Assembly (NCBI RefSeq): GCF_000763375.1
Contig: NZ_JPSY01000001.1
Span: forward strand, 434,001-498,000
Source: Microbacterium profundi
GTDB lineage: Bacteria; Actinomycetota; Actinomycetes; Actinomycetales; Microbacteriaceae
DNA: 64,000 nucleotides
Direction of reading: 5' to 3'
The first letter of the stretch is position 1. The number at the start of each line of letters is the position of its first letter. Of the stretch, positions 9,662-18,371 are shown piece by piece. The translations under genes were made by a program, and so were the position numbers. Under the pieces are notes generated by a model, which did no database searches, was not told the DNA's origin, and worked only from the letters and a program-made list of their open reading frames with translations.

Positions 9662-10299
9662 GCAAGAACCCTCCGATCGTCGCCGAGCTCGGACGCCCCG
9701 AGACGCCGGAGGAGACCGCGGCCCGCAAGGCGGAGTTCAGCAAGAGCTACCGCGCGAGCCAGAACTTCCGCAACCTCGTCGCCGCACTCCTCATCACCCT
9801 TGCCGTGGTCGCGGTCGTCATCTTCGCGGTTCCGCGAGGAGAACGGGCGTCAGAGCCGACGGTGGACGTCGCCGCGATCGCCGCTGATGTCGAGACGACC
9901 ATGGGCAGCCCCGCCCTCGTGCCAGAGCCGGACGACTTCTGGCGGGTGAACGCGGCCGAGCTGCAGGGCGGCGCGACCGTCGTATGGAACATCACGCTGG
10001 CACCCGCCGCCGAGGACGAGCGCGGTTTCATCCGCGTGGCACAGGCGTTCGATGACGATTCCTCGTGGGCGCCTCAGATGCTGAGCGGCACCGCCGCCAC
10101 CGACACGACGCGGATCGGCGGGCTGGACTGGGACGTGTACGAACTCGGCGGCGACACCGACGACAACGTGTCGTACGCCATCGGCACCCAGGCCGGCGAC
10201 GACTACATCCTGCTGTACGGCTCGCGTTCGGCCGATTCGACGGCCGAGCTCGCGGAGTCGCTCATCCCCCAGATCAACGTCATCGCGGAGGCCTCATGA
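9658..10299 (+). CDS. DUF4245 membrane-anchored protein
   Basis: This 213-residue protein has one membrane segment near residues 38–58 ([19 protein letters not shown]) after a basic cytoplasmic stretch; the rest should lie outside the membrane. The extracytoplasmic part ([19 protein letters not shown] and later [18 protein letters not shown]) matches the actinobacterial DUF4245 family, whose function is unknown. It starts with GTG inside the xseB stop and ends inside the start of the carbonic anhydrase gene (ATGA), so it is in the middle of a tight operon. This placement between xseB and metabolic genes is common in actinobacteria. Confidence 0.85.
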   Translation: MSKNPPIVAELGRPETPEETAARKAEFSKSYRASQNFRNLVAALLITLAVVAVVIFAVPRGERASEPTVDVAAIAADVETTMGSPALVPEPDDFWRVNAAELQGGATVVWNITLAPAAEDERGFIRVAQAFDDDSSWAPQMLSGTAATDTTRIGGLDWDVYELGGDTDDNVSYAIGTQAGDDYILLYGSRSADSTAELAESLIPQINVIAEAS

Positions 10300-10970
10300 C
10301 GACGCTCACCCCCACAGCAGCCTGGCAGCAGATGCTCGACGGCAACCGTCGATTCGTGAACGGTGAGCCGCGGCATCCGAATCAGGATGTCGAGCGACGT
10401 CACGACCTGGCCCATCAGCAGAATCCGGTCGCCACATTGTTCGGATGCTCGGACTCGCGCCTGGCTGCGGAGATCATCTTCGATCTCGGCCTCGGCGACC
10501 TGTTCGTGGTGCGCAACGCCGGACAGGTGATCGGCGAGTCGATCGTCGGGAGCCTCGAGTACGCCGTCGAGATCCTCAAGGTGCCGCTGATCGTCGTCCT
10601 CGCGCACGACGAGTGCGGTGCCGTGCGCGCAGCGATCGAGGGCACCGCGATCGACGCCGACCCGCTGCCGCCGCACATCTGGAAGCTCATCGCGCCGATC
10701 ATCCCCGCCGCCCGCAAGGTGCTGGCTCAGAACGGCGGCACATCTCCCGCCGACATCGATGCCGAGCGGGTCGGACGCGAGCACCTGCGCAACACGGTGG
10801 CGAACCTGCTGCAGTCGTCCGAGCTGATCAGCGACGCGGTCGCCGAGGGCCGGCTGGGCATCGTGGGCGCCAACTACCGTCTTGCCGAGGGCACGGCCGT
10901 GCCCGCCATCTCAGTAGGAATCAACACCGGGGTCGAGGACGTCCCCGCAACCAAGGAGGGATCGCAGTGA
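10296..10970 (+). CDS. Beta-class carbonic anhydrase
   Basis: This enzyme converts CO2 and bicarbonate using zinc. The beta-class ligands are all present: Cys51 and Asp53 in CSDSR, and His104 and Cys107 in HDECG. Length is 224 residues, normal for the class. The ATG at 10296 overlaps the DUF4245 stop by 4 bp. The same frame is open further upstream, but those residues do not belong to the family. It sits directly before fumC and shares a GTGA overlap with it. Bicarbonate supply for PEP carboxylase, encoded elsewhere in the window, is one plausible use. Confidence 0.93.
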   Translation: MTTLTPTAAWQQMLDGNRRFVNGEPRHPNQDVERRHDLAHQQNPVATLFGCSDSRLAAEIIFDLGLGDLFVVRNAGQVIGESIVGSLEYAVEILKVPLIVVLAHDECGAVRAAIEGTAIDADPLPPHIWKLIAPIIPAARKVLAQNGGTSPADIDAERVGREHLRNTVANLLQSSELISDAVAEGRLGIVGANYRLAEGTAVPAISVGINTGVEDVPATKEGSQ

Positions 10971-12388
10971 CCGACACTCACCAGCGCAGCGGCGAAGAAT
11001 CGCAGGGCTACCGCATCGAGCACGACACCATGGGCGAGGTCCGTGTGCCAGTGAACGCACTGTACGGTGCGCAGACGCAGCGTGCAGTGGAGAACTTCCC
11101 GATCTCGGGCAAGGGCCTGGAGCCGGCGCAGATCGCCGCCCTCGCGCGCATCAAGAAGGCGGCGGCGCTCGCGAACAAGGAGCTCGGCACCCTCGACGGC
11201 GCCATCGCGGATGCCATCGCCGCTGCCGCCGACCGCGTGGCCTCTGGCGCGCACGACGACGAGTTCCCGGTCGACACCTACCAGACCGGTTCGGGCACCT
11301 CGTCGAACATGAACATGAACGAGGTGCTGGCGTCCATCGCCTCCAGCATCCTCGGCTCGGCTGTGCACCCGAACGACCACGTGAACGCGTCGCAGTCGTC
11401 GAACGATGTGTTCCCCACCTCCGTGCACATCGCCGTCACCCAGGCGCTCATCGACACGCTGATCCCGTCGCTGCACCACCTCGCCGTCGCCCTCGAGGCG
11501 AAGGCCGATCTGTGGAAGGATGCCGTGAAGTCGGGCCGCACGCACCTCATGGACGCGACGCCCGTCACCCTCGGCCAAGAGTTCGGCGGCTACGCCCGCC
11601 AGATCCGCCTCGGCATCGAGCGCGTGCAGTCCGCTCTCCCCCGCGTCGCCGAGGTGCCGCTTGGCGGAACGGCCGTCGGCACCGGCATCAACACGCCGCT
11701 CGGCTTCCCGCAGAAGGTCATCGCGCTGCTCGCGGAGGAGACCGAGCTGCCGATCACCGAGGCGAAGGACCACTTCGAGGCTCAGGCCAACCGCGACGGC
11801 CTGGTTGAGGCATCCGGCGCTCTTCGCACGATCGCGGTGTCGCTGACGAAGATCAACAACGACCTGCGCTGGATGGGCTCCGGCCCGAACACCGGCCTCG
11901 GCGAGATCCACATCCCGGATCTGCAGCCCGGCTCGTCGATCATGCCCGGCAAGGTCAACCCGGTCATCCCGGAGGCCGTGCTGATGGTCTGCGCCCGCGT
12001 GATCGGCAACGACGCGACCGTGGCATGGGCGGGAGCATCCGGAGCGTTCGAGCTGAACGTCGCGATCCCCGTCATGGGCACGGCGCTGCTGGAGTCGATC
12101 CGTCTGCTGTCCAACGCCTCACGCGTGCTGGCCGACAAGACGATCGACGGTTTGAAGGCGAACACCGAGCGTGCGGCCGCGTTCGCCGGGATGTCGCCGT
12201 CGATCGTGACGCCGTTGAACAAGCTCATCGGCTACGAGGCAGCGGCGAAGATCGCCAAGCACGCCGTCGCCCAGGGCGTCACGGTGCGCGATGCCGTGAT
12301 CGACCTCGGCTACGTCGAGCGCGGCGAGCTGACGCTGGAGCAGCTCGACGAGAAGCTCGACCTGCTCTCGATGACCCACCCGGGCTGA
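10967..12388 (+). CDS. fumC: Class II fumarate hydratase
   Basis: FumC interconverts fumarate and malate in the citric acid cycle without an iron–sulfur cluster. The superfamily signature [11 protein letters not shown] is at about residues 322–332, and [15 protein letters not shown] and [14 protein letters not shown] are intact. The GTG at 10967 overlaps the stop of the carbonic anhydrase gene, and AAGGAGGG (10953–10960) lies six bases before it, which decides this start. Length is 473 residues, normal for the family. Palindromic element A begins 12 bp after the stop and may also stop transcription. Confidence 0.95.
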   Translation: MTDTHQRSGEESQGYRIEHDTMGEVRVPVNALYGAQTQRAVENFPISGKGLEPAQIAALARIKKAAALANKELGTLDGAIADAIAAAADRVASGAHDDEFPVDTYQTGSGTSSNMNMNEVLASIASSILGSAVHPNDHVNASQSSNDVFPTSVHIAVTQALIDTLIPSLHHLAVALEAKADLWKDAVKSGRTHLMDATPVTLGQEFGGYARQIRLGIERVQSALPRVAEVPLGGTAVGTGINTPLGFPQKVIALLAEETELPITEAKDHFEAQANRDGLVEASGALRTIAVSLTKINNDLRWMGSGPNTGLGEIHIPDLQPGSSIMPGKVNPVIPEAVLMVCARVIGNDATVAWAGASGAFELNVAIPVMGTALLESIRLLSNASRVLADKTIDGLKANTERAAAFAGMSPSIVTPLNKLIGYEAAAKIAKHAVAQGVTVRDAVIDLGYVERGELTLEQLDEKLDLLSMTHPG

Positions 12389-12400
12389 GTCCGGGTCACC

Positions 12401-12487
12401 TGTTCCACCTGTCGGAGCCTGTTGCGCCCGTCGGAGGTTTTGTCGAAAATCCTCCGACACCTGCAACAGGCTCCGCCGTGTGTAACA
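12401..12487. repeat. 87-bp palindromic element, copy A
   Basis: Two 37-bp arms (12401–12437 and 12451–12487) pair at 29 of 37 positions around a 13-base centre. Each arm is two tandem copies of a 19-bp unit with consensus TGTTGCACCTGTCGGAG plus two bases. It lies between the fumC stop and the broken ASCH gene, and its right edge is exactly where ASCH coding sequence stops. It could act as a bidirectional terminator. Confidence 0.85.
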
Positions 12488-12675
12488 TCCCGGCATCCGT
12501 TATCGATCACGATCGCCCGGTCGCCGACGGCAGGCAGCGGCTCGCCCTCGCGCTCGTACCCTACGACGAGTGAGGTCGTTGACGTCTTCTCGCCGCTGAG
12601 GATCGCCCCGACGAGCTGGTCGCGAAGCGGGCCGGGAAATGCGTACTCGGATACCGGCAGGTCGGTTTCAGGCAT
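12488..12675 (-). pseudogene. Truncated ASCH-domain protein gene
   Basis: From the ATG at 12675 the first ~62 residues match the start of an ASCH domain, including SGEKTSTTSL and VGDRAIVID, the RNA-binding-type fold related to PUA. The family is usually about 130–170 residues. Here the coding sequence runs straight into palindromic element A, whose first bases (minus strand TGTTACA) directly follow the last recognisable codons. The frame continues through the element to about 12310 but reads only repeat sequence and antisense fumC. The C-terminal half of the domain is therefore missing and the gene is very likely dead. Confidence 0.75.
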
Positions 12676-12711
12676 CCGCTCAGCTTACCCACGGATGCTG
12701 GCCTCCACGCG

Positions 12712-12798
12712 TGTCGCGGCCGCCGGAGTGTGTTGCACTTGTCGGATCATTTCGGCCGATTCCTCCTACGGGTGTCACACTCTCCGACGCATGCAACG
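12712..12798. repeat. 87-bp palindromic element, copy B
   Basis: It has the same 37-13-37 layout as copy A (arms 12712–12748 and 12762–12798), with centre ATTTCGGCCGATT. The outer left unit is the most degenerate (12 of 19 bases match consensus). It lies between the divergent ASCH remnant and the DUF559 gene, 86 bp before the DUF559 start, so it could also serve as an operator. Nothing else is supported in 12676–12883. Confidence 0.75.
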
Positions 12799-12883
12799 CG
12801 CCCACTCTTCCTCCACATTCCGGTTCTCGTCGATCAACGGTGGATAGCCTCACCCAAGCGCTTGGACGCACCATCGTAGAAGC

Positions 12884-13717
12884 ATGCTCGATCCATCGCA
12901 GACCATCGAACGCCTTGGCGGTATCGCACGAGGCTCTCATCTACAGCGCCTCGGCCTCACCCGTACGCAATTGTCACGCGCTGTTCGCGCAGGAAAGGTT
13001 CAGCGAGTGCGCCCCGGCGTCTTCGCCACGCGCGACCTCAACGGCGACATTCGCACGGCCGCGACGCATGGCGGGGCGCTTACCTGCGCTTCCGCGCTGC
13101 GCGCTCATGAAGTCTGGGTGCTTCCCGATGACGACGGACTCCACGTCTGGATGGGACCGAGCGGTCGCGTGCACAACCATGCTGACTGCTCATGCACCAG
13201 CCACTTCTACACTGGTACGCCGCCATTCGGGTATGCCTCGATCGAGACGTCGCTGCTGCATCTGCGGCGTTGCGCCGGCGACGAGGCGTTCTTCGCCGCA
13301 TACGAATCCGCGCTTCGGCTGAAACTGCTGCGGAGGGCTGCTCGACAACGCCTAATTGCAGCACTGCCAGCATCCGCTCGTTGGCTCGTCGACATCGCCC
13401 GAACCAACGCCGACAGTGGTCTCGAATCTCTGCTGCGGCTGCGTCTGCATCTTCTCGGCATCCGACTCGACTGTCAGGTCGAGATCAGCGGTGTCGGGAT
13501 AGTCGACTTCGTCATCGGCGGACGTCTCATCTTGGAGGCCGACGGCAAGGTGAACCACGACGGCAAGATGCGCCACAAGGATCTGGTGCGGGATGCTGCC
13601 GCCTCCGCGCGCGGGTATGAGACTCTGCGATTCGACTACGCGCAAGTTCTGTACGACTGGCCCACTGTGCAAGCGGCCATCATCGGTGCGCTGCGCCGTC
13701 TGCGTGAATACGCCTGA
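12884..13717 (+). CDS. AbiEi-type HTH plus DUF559 nuclease-like protein
   Basis: This 277-residue protein joins two domains. Residues 1–55 form a winged-helix domain like that of AbiEi antitoxins (IERLGGIARGSHLQRLGLTRTQL). Residues ~180–277 form a DUF559 domain, related to Vsr and PD-(D/E)xK endonucleases, with candidate catalytic residues in VDFVI (Asp ~207) and LEADG (Glu ~217) and a following His. Such proteins are common and variable in actinobacteria, and their role is not established. It is flanked on both sides by 87-bp palindromic elements (B and C) and sits between housekeeping genes, which looks like a small acquired patch. No toxin gene lies beside it, so calling it an antitoxin would be unsafe. 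Confidence 0.85.
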   Translation: MLDPSQTIERLGGIARGSHLQRLGLTRTQLSRAVRAGKVQRVRPGVFATRDLNGDIRTAATHGGALTCASALRAHEVWVLPDDDGLHVWMGPSGRVHNHADCSCTSHFYTGTPPFGYASIETSLLHLRRCAGDEAFFAAYESALRLKLLRRAARQRLIAALPASARWLVDIARTNADSGLESLLRLRLHLLGIRLDCQVEISGVGIVDFVIGGRLILEADGKVNHDGKMRHKDLVRDAAASARGYETLRFDYAQVLYDWPTVQAAIIGALRRLREYA

Positions 13718-13730
13718 TGCGGCAATCCGC

Positions 13731-13817
13731 TGTTACATCTGAAGGAGACTGTCACACCTGTCGGACACTTTCGCCGGAAAGCTACGACAGGTGCAACACC
13801 CTCCGACAGGTGCAACA
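13731..13817. repeat. 87-bp palindromic element, copy C
   Basis: Arms 13731–13767 and 13781–13817 flank the 13-base centre CTTTCGCCGGAAA and pair at 26 of 37 positions. It begins 13 bp after the DUF559 stop and ends 18 bp before the end of the convergent PhoH gene, so a bidirectional terminator role is possible. Confidence 0.85.
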
Positions 13818-13835
13818 TGGCCCAACCATCGACTT

Positions 13836-15197
13836 TCAGTTGAGCTCCCCGCCCTCCAGCAGCTCCGTGACGAGCGCCGCGATGGCCGAGCGCTCCGAGC
13901 GCATCAGCGTCACGTGCGCGAACAGGTCGTGGCCCTTCAGCGTCTCGATCACCGAGGCGATGCCGTCGTGGCGGCCGACGCGCAGGTTGTCGCGCTGTCC
14001 GACGTCATGTGTGAGCACCACCCGGGAGTTCTGACCCATCCGGCTCAGCACCGTCAGCAGCACGTTGCGCTCCAGCGACTGCGCCTCGTCGACGATCACG
14101 AAGGCGTCGTGCAGCGAGCGGCCGCGGATGTGCGTGAGCGGGAGGACTTCGAGGATGCCGCGCTCGACGACCTCTTCCATGACGTTGCCCGAGACCACCG
14201 AGCCGAGGGTGTCGAAGACCGCCTGACCCCACGGGCCCATCTTCTCGCCCTGGTCGCCTGGCAGGTATCCGAGCTCCTGCCCGCCGACCGCGAACAGCGG
14301 GCGGAACACGATGATCTTCTTCTGCTGCTGCCGCTCGAGCACCGCTTCCAGCCCGGCGCACAGTGCCAGGGCCGACTTGCCCGTCCCTGCGCGACCTCCG
14401 AGCGAGACGATCCCCACATCGGGGTCGGTGAGCAGGTCGATCGCGATGCGCTGCTCAGCGGAGCGGCCGTGCATCCCGAACAGCTCGCGATCACCGCGCA
14501 CCAGCTTGTATTCGCCGTCGCCGCTGATGCGTCCCAGTGCCGATCCGCGCTCGGAGTGGATGATGAGACCCGTGTTGACCGGAAGCCCTCGGGCCGCCTC
14601 GCTGATGCCGACCTCGCTCTCGTACAGGTCGCTGATCTCGTCGCCTGAGAGGTCGAGGTTCGCGATACCGGTCCAGCCGGAGTCCACGGCCTGCTCGGCG
14701 AGATACTCCTCGGCCGAGATTCCGAGAGAGGCGGCCTTGACCCGCATCGGCAGGTCCTTGGAGACGATCGTGACTTCCTGCCCGTCGTCTGCCAGGTGCA
14801 TGGCCACCGCGAGGATGCGGCTGTCGTTGTCGCCGAGGCGGATGCCGCTGGGCAGCACCGATCCGTCGGTGTTGTTCAGCTCGACGCGCAGCGTGCCGCC
14901 TTCGCCGATGGGCACGGGGAAGTCGAGTCGTCCGTGCTCGATTCGCAGCTCATCCAGGTGCCGGAGCGCCTGCCGCGCGAAGTAGCCGATCTCCGGATCG
15001 TGACGTTTGCCCTCGAGCTCCGTGATCACGACGACCGGAAGAACGATCGAGTGCTCTGCGAAGCGGAAGAACGCCTGCGGATCCGACAGCAGCACCGAAG
15101 TGTCGAGCACATAGGTGCGAACGTCCTGATCCGACTTCCCTGAGGATGCCCGACGCGAGGACTGACGGGTGGACTGCTGTGCTGTACGTGTGGTCAC
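13836..15197 (-). CDS. PIN–PhoH family ATPase (PhoH2-like)
   Basis: This 453-residue fusion has an N-terminal PIN ribonuclease domain with acidic residues Asp32 (LDTSV), Glu60 (TELEGKR) and Asp123/Asp125 (GDNDSR). The C-terminal PhoH ATPase domain has Walker [10 protein letters not shown] (268–275) and Walker B VIVDEAQ (Asp370, Glu371). Characterised mycobacterial PhoH2 unwinds and cleaves RNA in an ATP-dependent way and is encoded after a small antitoxin (PhoAT). I see no such small gene just upstream here, where 15198–15380 is non-coding with no feature I can support. The gene is convergent with DUF559, separated by palindromic element C. Confidence 0.92.
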   Translation of the reverse strand: MTTRTAQQSTRQSSRRASSGKSDQDVRTYVLDTSVLLSDPQAFFRFAEHSIVLPVVVITELEGKRHDPEIGYFARQALRHLDELRIEHGRLDFPVPIGEGGTLRVELNNTDGSVLPSGIRLGDNDSRILAVAMHLADDGQEVTIVSKDLPMRVKAASLGISAEEYLAEQAVDSGWTGIANLDLSGDEISDLYESEVGISEAARGLPVNTGLIIHSERGSALGRISGDGEYKLVRGDRELFGMHGRSAEQRIAIDLLTDPDVGIVSLGGRAGTGKSALALCAGLEAVLERQQQKKIIVFRPLFAVGGQELGYLPGDQGEKMGPWGQAVFDTLGSVVSGNVMEEVVERGILEVLPLTHIRGRSLHDAFVIVDEAQSLERNVLLTVLSRMGQNSRVVLTHDVGQRDNLRVGRHDGIASVIETLKGHDLFAHVTLMRSERSAIAALVTELLEGGELN

Positions 15198-15380
15198 GAC
15201 CCACTCCCGACCCGGGATGTTTCCCGGCTATGCCACGAGTCGACCAGGGGGCCACGAGTCGCGATCCGAAGGCCGACCCGAACGGGCACCGTGCCCGATG
15301 CCTAGAACGTACGACCGGCCCGCCGACCCGCGTGCGCGACACGCCCGCGCGGCATATTAAGCGCAGGTGAACTCTCGCGC

Positions 15381-16490
15381 CTATGCCCCGAGAGTCCCGA
15401 TCGCGTCATCGAGCATGCGCAGCGTCTCATCGCCCGTACCCGCGTGCGCCGCGAGACGAACGGTCGTACCACGGGTCGTGGCGACGATCCCCGCGTTCGT
15501 GAGTGCAGCGGAGAGCGCGGCCGGCTCTTCGGGCGCGAGCGTGACGATACCGGCGCGCTTGCTCTTCGTGCGCGGTGTGAGCACTGGGATGCCGTGACGG
15601 TCGGCGATCTCGAATATGCGGTCGACGCATCCGCTGATCGCGTCGTCGATCGCTGCCACCCCGGCATCACGCACGTCGCGCAGGCCGATCGCCAGGCGGG
15701 CGACGGCGAGCTGATCGGGACTGTTGACCGCATACGCACGAGCGGATGCTGCGGGCGCCGGCAGTTCGTCGACGGGAAGCCCACCCTCCACGCCGGCGAA
15801 GCCCGACAGCACGGGGGCGATGCGCTCCCTCGCCTTTGCCGAGAACGAGGTGAAGCCGGTGCCGCGCGCGGCACGCAGCCACTTGTAGCCGTGCCCTGCC
15901 ACGACGTCGGCGACGGAGTAGTCGTCGTCCACGACGCCGAACGACTGCACGGCGTCGACGATCAGCAGGCGGTCCGGGCCGAGCACGTCGCGGAGTGCTG
16001 CGAGATCGACGCGGTAGCCGGTGCGGAAGTCGACGTGGCTGACCGCGAGCGCGGTCACGTCGTCGTCGAGCGCCTCGGCCACGGCATCCGGGGTCACGAA
16101 GGTGTGTTCGGGCTCGATCCAGCGCGGAGTGAGCTCGCCCGCCGATGCCTGCGCGGCCCGTTCGAGAGTCATGCTGATGCTCGGGAACTCCGCCGACGAG
16201 GCGATGACCGTGCCCTTGAGCCCGTAGAACGCGTGCATGAGGCCGTGGGTCGACGATGGCTGCAGCGTCACCGTCTCGGCGTCTGCGTCGAGCAGTTCGG
16301 CGGCGATCTCACGAGCCTCACCGAACCGCTCACTGACGAGTGCCAGCGATGACGGACGTCCGCTGCCCAGCAGATCGGCGTCCGCGAACACCTCGGCGCG
16401 CACGGTCGGCGAAATCGGCCCGAATGCCGCCCAGTTCAGATAGCCAGGGTCGCCGTCGAAGGTTGCGACGTGGTCGTCGAGAGTGCTCAC
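15381..16490 (-). CDS. Class V aminotransferase family PLP enzyme
   Basis: This 369-residue enzyme is a fold-type I PLP protein of the NifS/isopenicillin-epimerase group. The PLP lysine is Lys203 in GHGYKWL, and the cofactor-binding aspartate is Asp179 in IVDAVQSFG. A conserved SHVDFRTGYRVDL stretch precedes it. Members include cysteine desulfurases and epimerases. It lacks an obvious C-terminal Cys loop typical of desulfurases and has no Fe–S assembly genes nearby, so the substrate cannot be assigned. It is a single gene between phoH and the repeat array upstream of it. Confidence 0.85.
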   Translation of the reverse strand: MSTLDDHVATFDGDPGYLNWAAFGPISPTVRAEVFADADLLGSGRPSSLALVSERFGEAREIAAELLDADAETVTLQPSSTHGLMHAFYGLKGTVIASSAEFPSISMTLERAAQASAGELTPRWIEPEHTFVTPDAVAEALDDDVTALAVSHVDFRTGYRVDLAALRDVLGPDRLLIVDAVQSFGVVDDDYSVADVVAGHGYKWLRAARGTGFTSFSAKARERIAPVLSGFAGVEGGLPVDELPAPAASARAYAVNSPDQLAVARLAIGLRDVRDAGVAAIDDAISGCVDRIFEIADRHGIPVLTPRTKSKRAGIVTLAPEEPAALSAALTNAGIVATTRGTTVRLAAHAGTGDETLRMLDDAIGTLGA

Positions 16491-16516
16491 CAGAGGATTC
16501 TCCCACGTGGGCGACG

Positions 16517-16725
16517 CTTCGACAGGCTCAGCGAGCGAGACAAGCTCAGCGAGCGAGACAAGCTCAGCGAGCGAGACAGCTCAGCGAGCGAGACAGCTCA
16601 GCGAGCGCGACAGCTCAGCGAGAGCGACGGCTCAGCGAGCGAGACAAGCTCAGCGAGCGAGACAAGCTCAGCGAGCGAGACAAGCTCAGCGAGCGAGACA
16701 AGCTCAGCGAGCGCGACGCTCAGCG
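16517..16725. repeat. Tandem array of a 17/18-bp unit (12 copies)
   Basis: Twelve copies of a unit starting GCTCAGCGAGCGAGACA begin at 16526, 16544, 16562, 16579, 16596, 16613, 16630, 16648, 16666, 16684, 16702 and 16718. Spacings are 18, 18, 17, 17, 17, 17, 18, 18, 18, 18 and 16. The array starts as the dispersed repeat cttcgacaggctcag and its last copy contains the uppS stop codon (16720–16722). It fills nearly all the space between uppS and the aminotransferase start. Confidence 0.95.
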
Positions 16726-17502
16726 TCCGAAGCGCCGATCCCGGTCGACGTAGTCGCGGATAGCCCGCAGGAAGTCGACCTGGCGCAGGTCCGGTCCCAG
16801 TGCTTCCACGAAGTAGAACTCGCTGTGCGCGCTCTGCCAGAGCAGGAAGTCGCTGAGTCGCTGCTCGCCGCTCGTGCGGATGACGAGATCCGGATCGGGC
16901 TGGCCGCCGGTGTAGAGGTGCTCGCCGATCATCTCGGGCGTGAGGTGTGCTGCGAGATCCTCCATGGTTCCGCCTGACGCGTCGTGCTCGGCGATGATCG
17001 AGCGCACGGCGTCGACGATCTCGTTGCGCCCGCCGTAGCCCACTGCGAGGTTCACGTGCAGACCCGAATGCCCGGTGGTGCGCTCCTCCGCGTCGCGCAG
17101 CACGCGTGCCAGTTCGTCGGGAAGGATGTCGGAGCGGCCGACGTGCTTGACCCGCCAGTCGCCGTTCTGAGCGAGCGACTCCGCGAGCTCGGCGATGATC
17201 TCGATGAGATCGGCGATCTCCTTGGAGTCGCGCTTTCGCAGGTTGTCGCTGGAGAGCAGATACAGCGAGACGACGCGAACTCCGATGTCGTCGCACCAGC
17301 CGAGGAACTCCCGCATCTTGGCCGCGCCGGCGCGATGGCCGTCGGCGGGAGAATCGAGACCCAGTTGACGCGCCCAACGACGGTTGCCGTCGATCATCAT
17401 CGCGACGTGATGCGGGACGGATGCCGGATCCAGCTGTCGCCGGAGCCTCTTGCCGTACAGCCGGTACAGCGGCCCCCGGCCCTCGCTCGTGCGTGCATTC
17501 AC
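16720..17502 (-). CDS. uppS: Isoprenyl transferase (undecaprenyl diphosphate synthase type)
   Basis: This cis-prenyltransferase builds the C50–C55 lipid carrier for cell-wall synthesis from IPP. Of its 260 residues the key ones are visible: Asp38 in MIDGNRRWA (Mg/diphosphate site), LYLLSSDNLRKR, and VIRTSGEQRLSDFLLWQSAHSE with the IPP-binding Arg/Ser. The actinobacterial form may make decaprenyl or undecaprenyl chains; the sequence does not settle this. The stop codon lies inside the last copy of the downstream tandem repeat, so the repeat has grown right up to, or into, the 3' end of the gene. Divergent from the TrhA-like gene. Confidence 0.95.
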   Translation of the reverse strand: MNARTSEGRGPLYRLYGKRLRRQLDPASVPHHVAMMIDGNRRWARQLGLDSPADGHRAGAAKMREFLGWCDDIGVRVVSLYLLSSDNLRKRDSKEIADLIEIIAELAESLAQNGDWRVKHVGRSDILPDELARVLRDAEERTTGHSGLHVNLAVGYGGRNEIVDAVRSIIAEHDASGGTMEDLAAHLTPEMIGEHLYTGGQPDPDLVIRTSGEQRLSDFLLWQSAHSEFYFVEALGPDLRQVDFLRAIRDYVDRDRRFGR

Positions 17503-17597
17503 CTGCCTACGTTATCGCGTCGAGGCAACGATGCCCTGTGCGGCCGCGACGATCGCATGTACATCTGACGGCATGGACCGCGGCTTAGAGTGAGCAC

Positions 17598-18332
17598 GTG
17601 AGCACTTCAGACGCCGACGCGATACCGGTTCCAGAGCTTCCGCTGCTCGACGCTGCGAAGGCGGACGCGGATGTCGAGATCAAGCCGACCTGGCGCGGAT
17701 GGCTGCACGCCGCGACGTTCCCGGTGGCGATCGCCGCGGGCATCGTGCTGATCGTGCTGTCCGAAGGCGCGCCTGCGAAGTGGGCCGCCGCCGTCTTCAT
17801 GGCGAGCTCGCTGCTGCTGTTCGGCAACTCCGCCCTGTATCACCGCATCAATTGGGGCCCCAGGACCAAACTGATACTCAAGCGCATCGATCATGCCAAC
17901 ATCCTGCTGCTGATCGCGGGCACCTACACGCCGCTCGCGGTCAACGCGCTCGTGCCGGAGAAGGGCACGCTGCTGCTCATCCTGGTCTGGAGCGGCGCGG
18001 TCCTCGGGATCCTGTTCCGGGTGTTCTGGATCAACGCACCGCGCTGGCTGTACGTCGCCCTCTACCTCGTGCTCGGCTGGGCCGCTGTCATGTACATGGT
18101 CGACCTGCTGAACGCGAATGTCGCGATGATGGTGCTGGTCTGCGTGGGAGGGCTGCTCTACACCGGCGGCGCGATCGTCTACGCGTTGAAGAAGCCGAAC
18201 CCTTGGCCGGGCCACTTCGGATTCCACGAGATCTTCCACCTGTGCACCGTGCTCGCGTTCCTGTGCCACTGGACCGCGTGCCTGCTGATCTCGATGGCGC
18301 CGTACGCGCCGTCCCTCGGCCTGCCGGGCTGA
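17598..18332 (+). CDS. Hemolysin III / TrhA (PAQR) family membrane protein
   Basis: This 244-residue protein has seven predicted membrane helices and the PAQR-family conserved polar residues: a Ser and His in the first helices ([10 protein letters not shown]), Asp in KRIDHANI, and a late histidine pair in HFGFHEIFH. The family (TrhA, YqfA, hemolysin III) is linked to membrane fluidity homeostasis, not hemolysis. GTG at 17598 is the start. The gene is followed 39 bp later by the broken luxS gene. The upstream region 17503–17597 has a weak −10-like TAGAGT and no clear −35. Confidence 0.88.
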   Translation: MSTSDADAIPVPELPLLDAAKADADVEIKPTWRGWLHAATFPVAIAAGIVLIVLSEGAPAKWAAAVFMASSLLLFGNSALYHRINWGPRTKLILKRIDHANILLLIAGTYTPLAVNALVPEKGTLLLILVWSGAVLGILFRVFWINAPRWLYVALYLVLGWAAVMYMVDLLNANVAMMVLVCVGGLLYTGGAIVYALKKPNPWPGHFGFHEIFHLCTVLAFLCHWTACLLISMAPYAPSLGLPG

Positions 18333-18371
18333 TAGTAGTAGAACGCACCCTGAACGACGAAGGAGATCCCC

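Noticed and set aside
12310..12487. Continuation of the ASCH frame through palindrome A and antisense fumC
   Set aside because: The residues are encoded by repeat sequence and antisense codons, not by the ASCH family; treated as read-through of a truncated gene.
12884..13717. AbiE-type toxin–antitoxin system
   Set aside because: Only the HTH part resembles AbiEi; there is no AbiEii nucleotidyltransferase gene, and the C-terminal domain is DUF559.
16517..16725. Possible CRISPR array
   Set aside because: Units are contiguous 17/18-bp repeats without unique spacers, and no cas genes are near.
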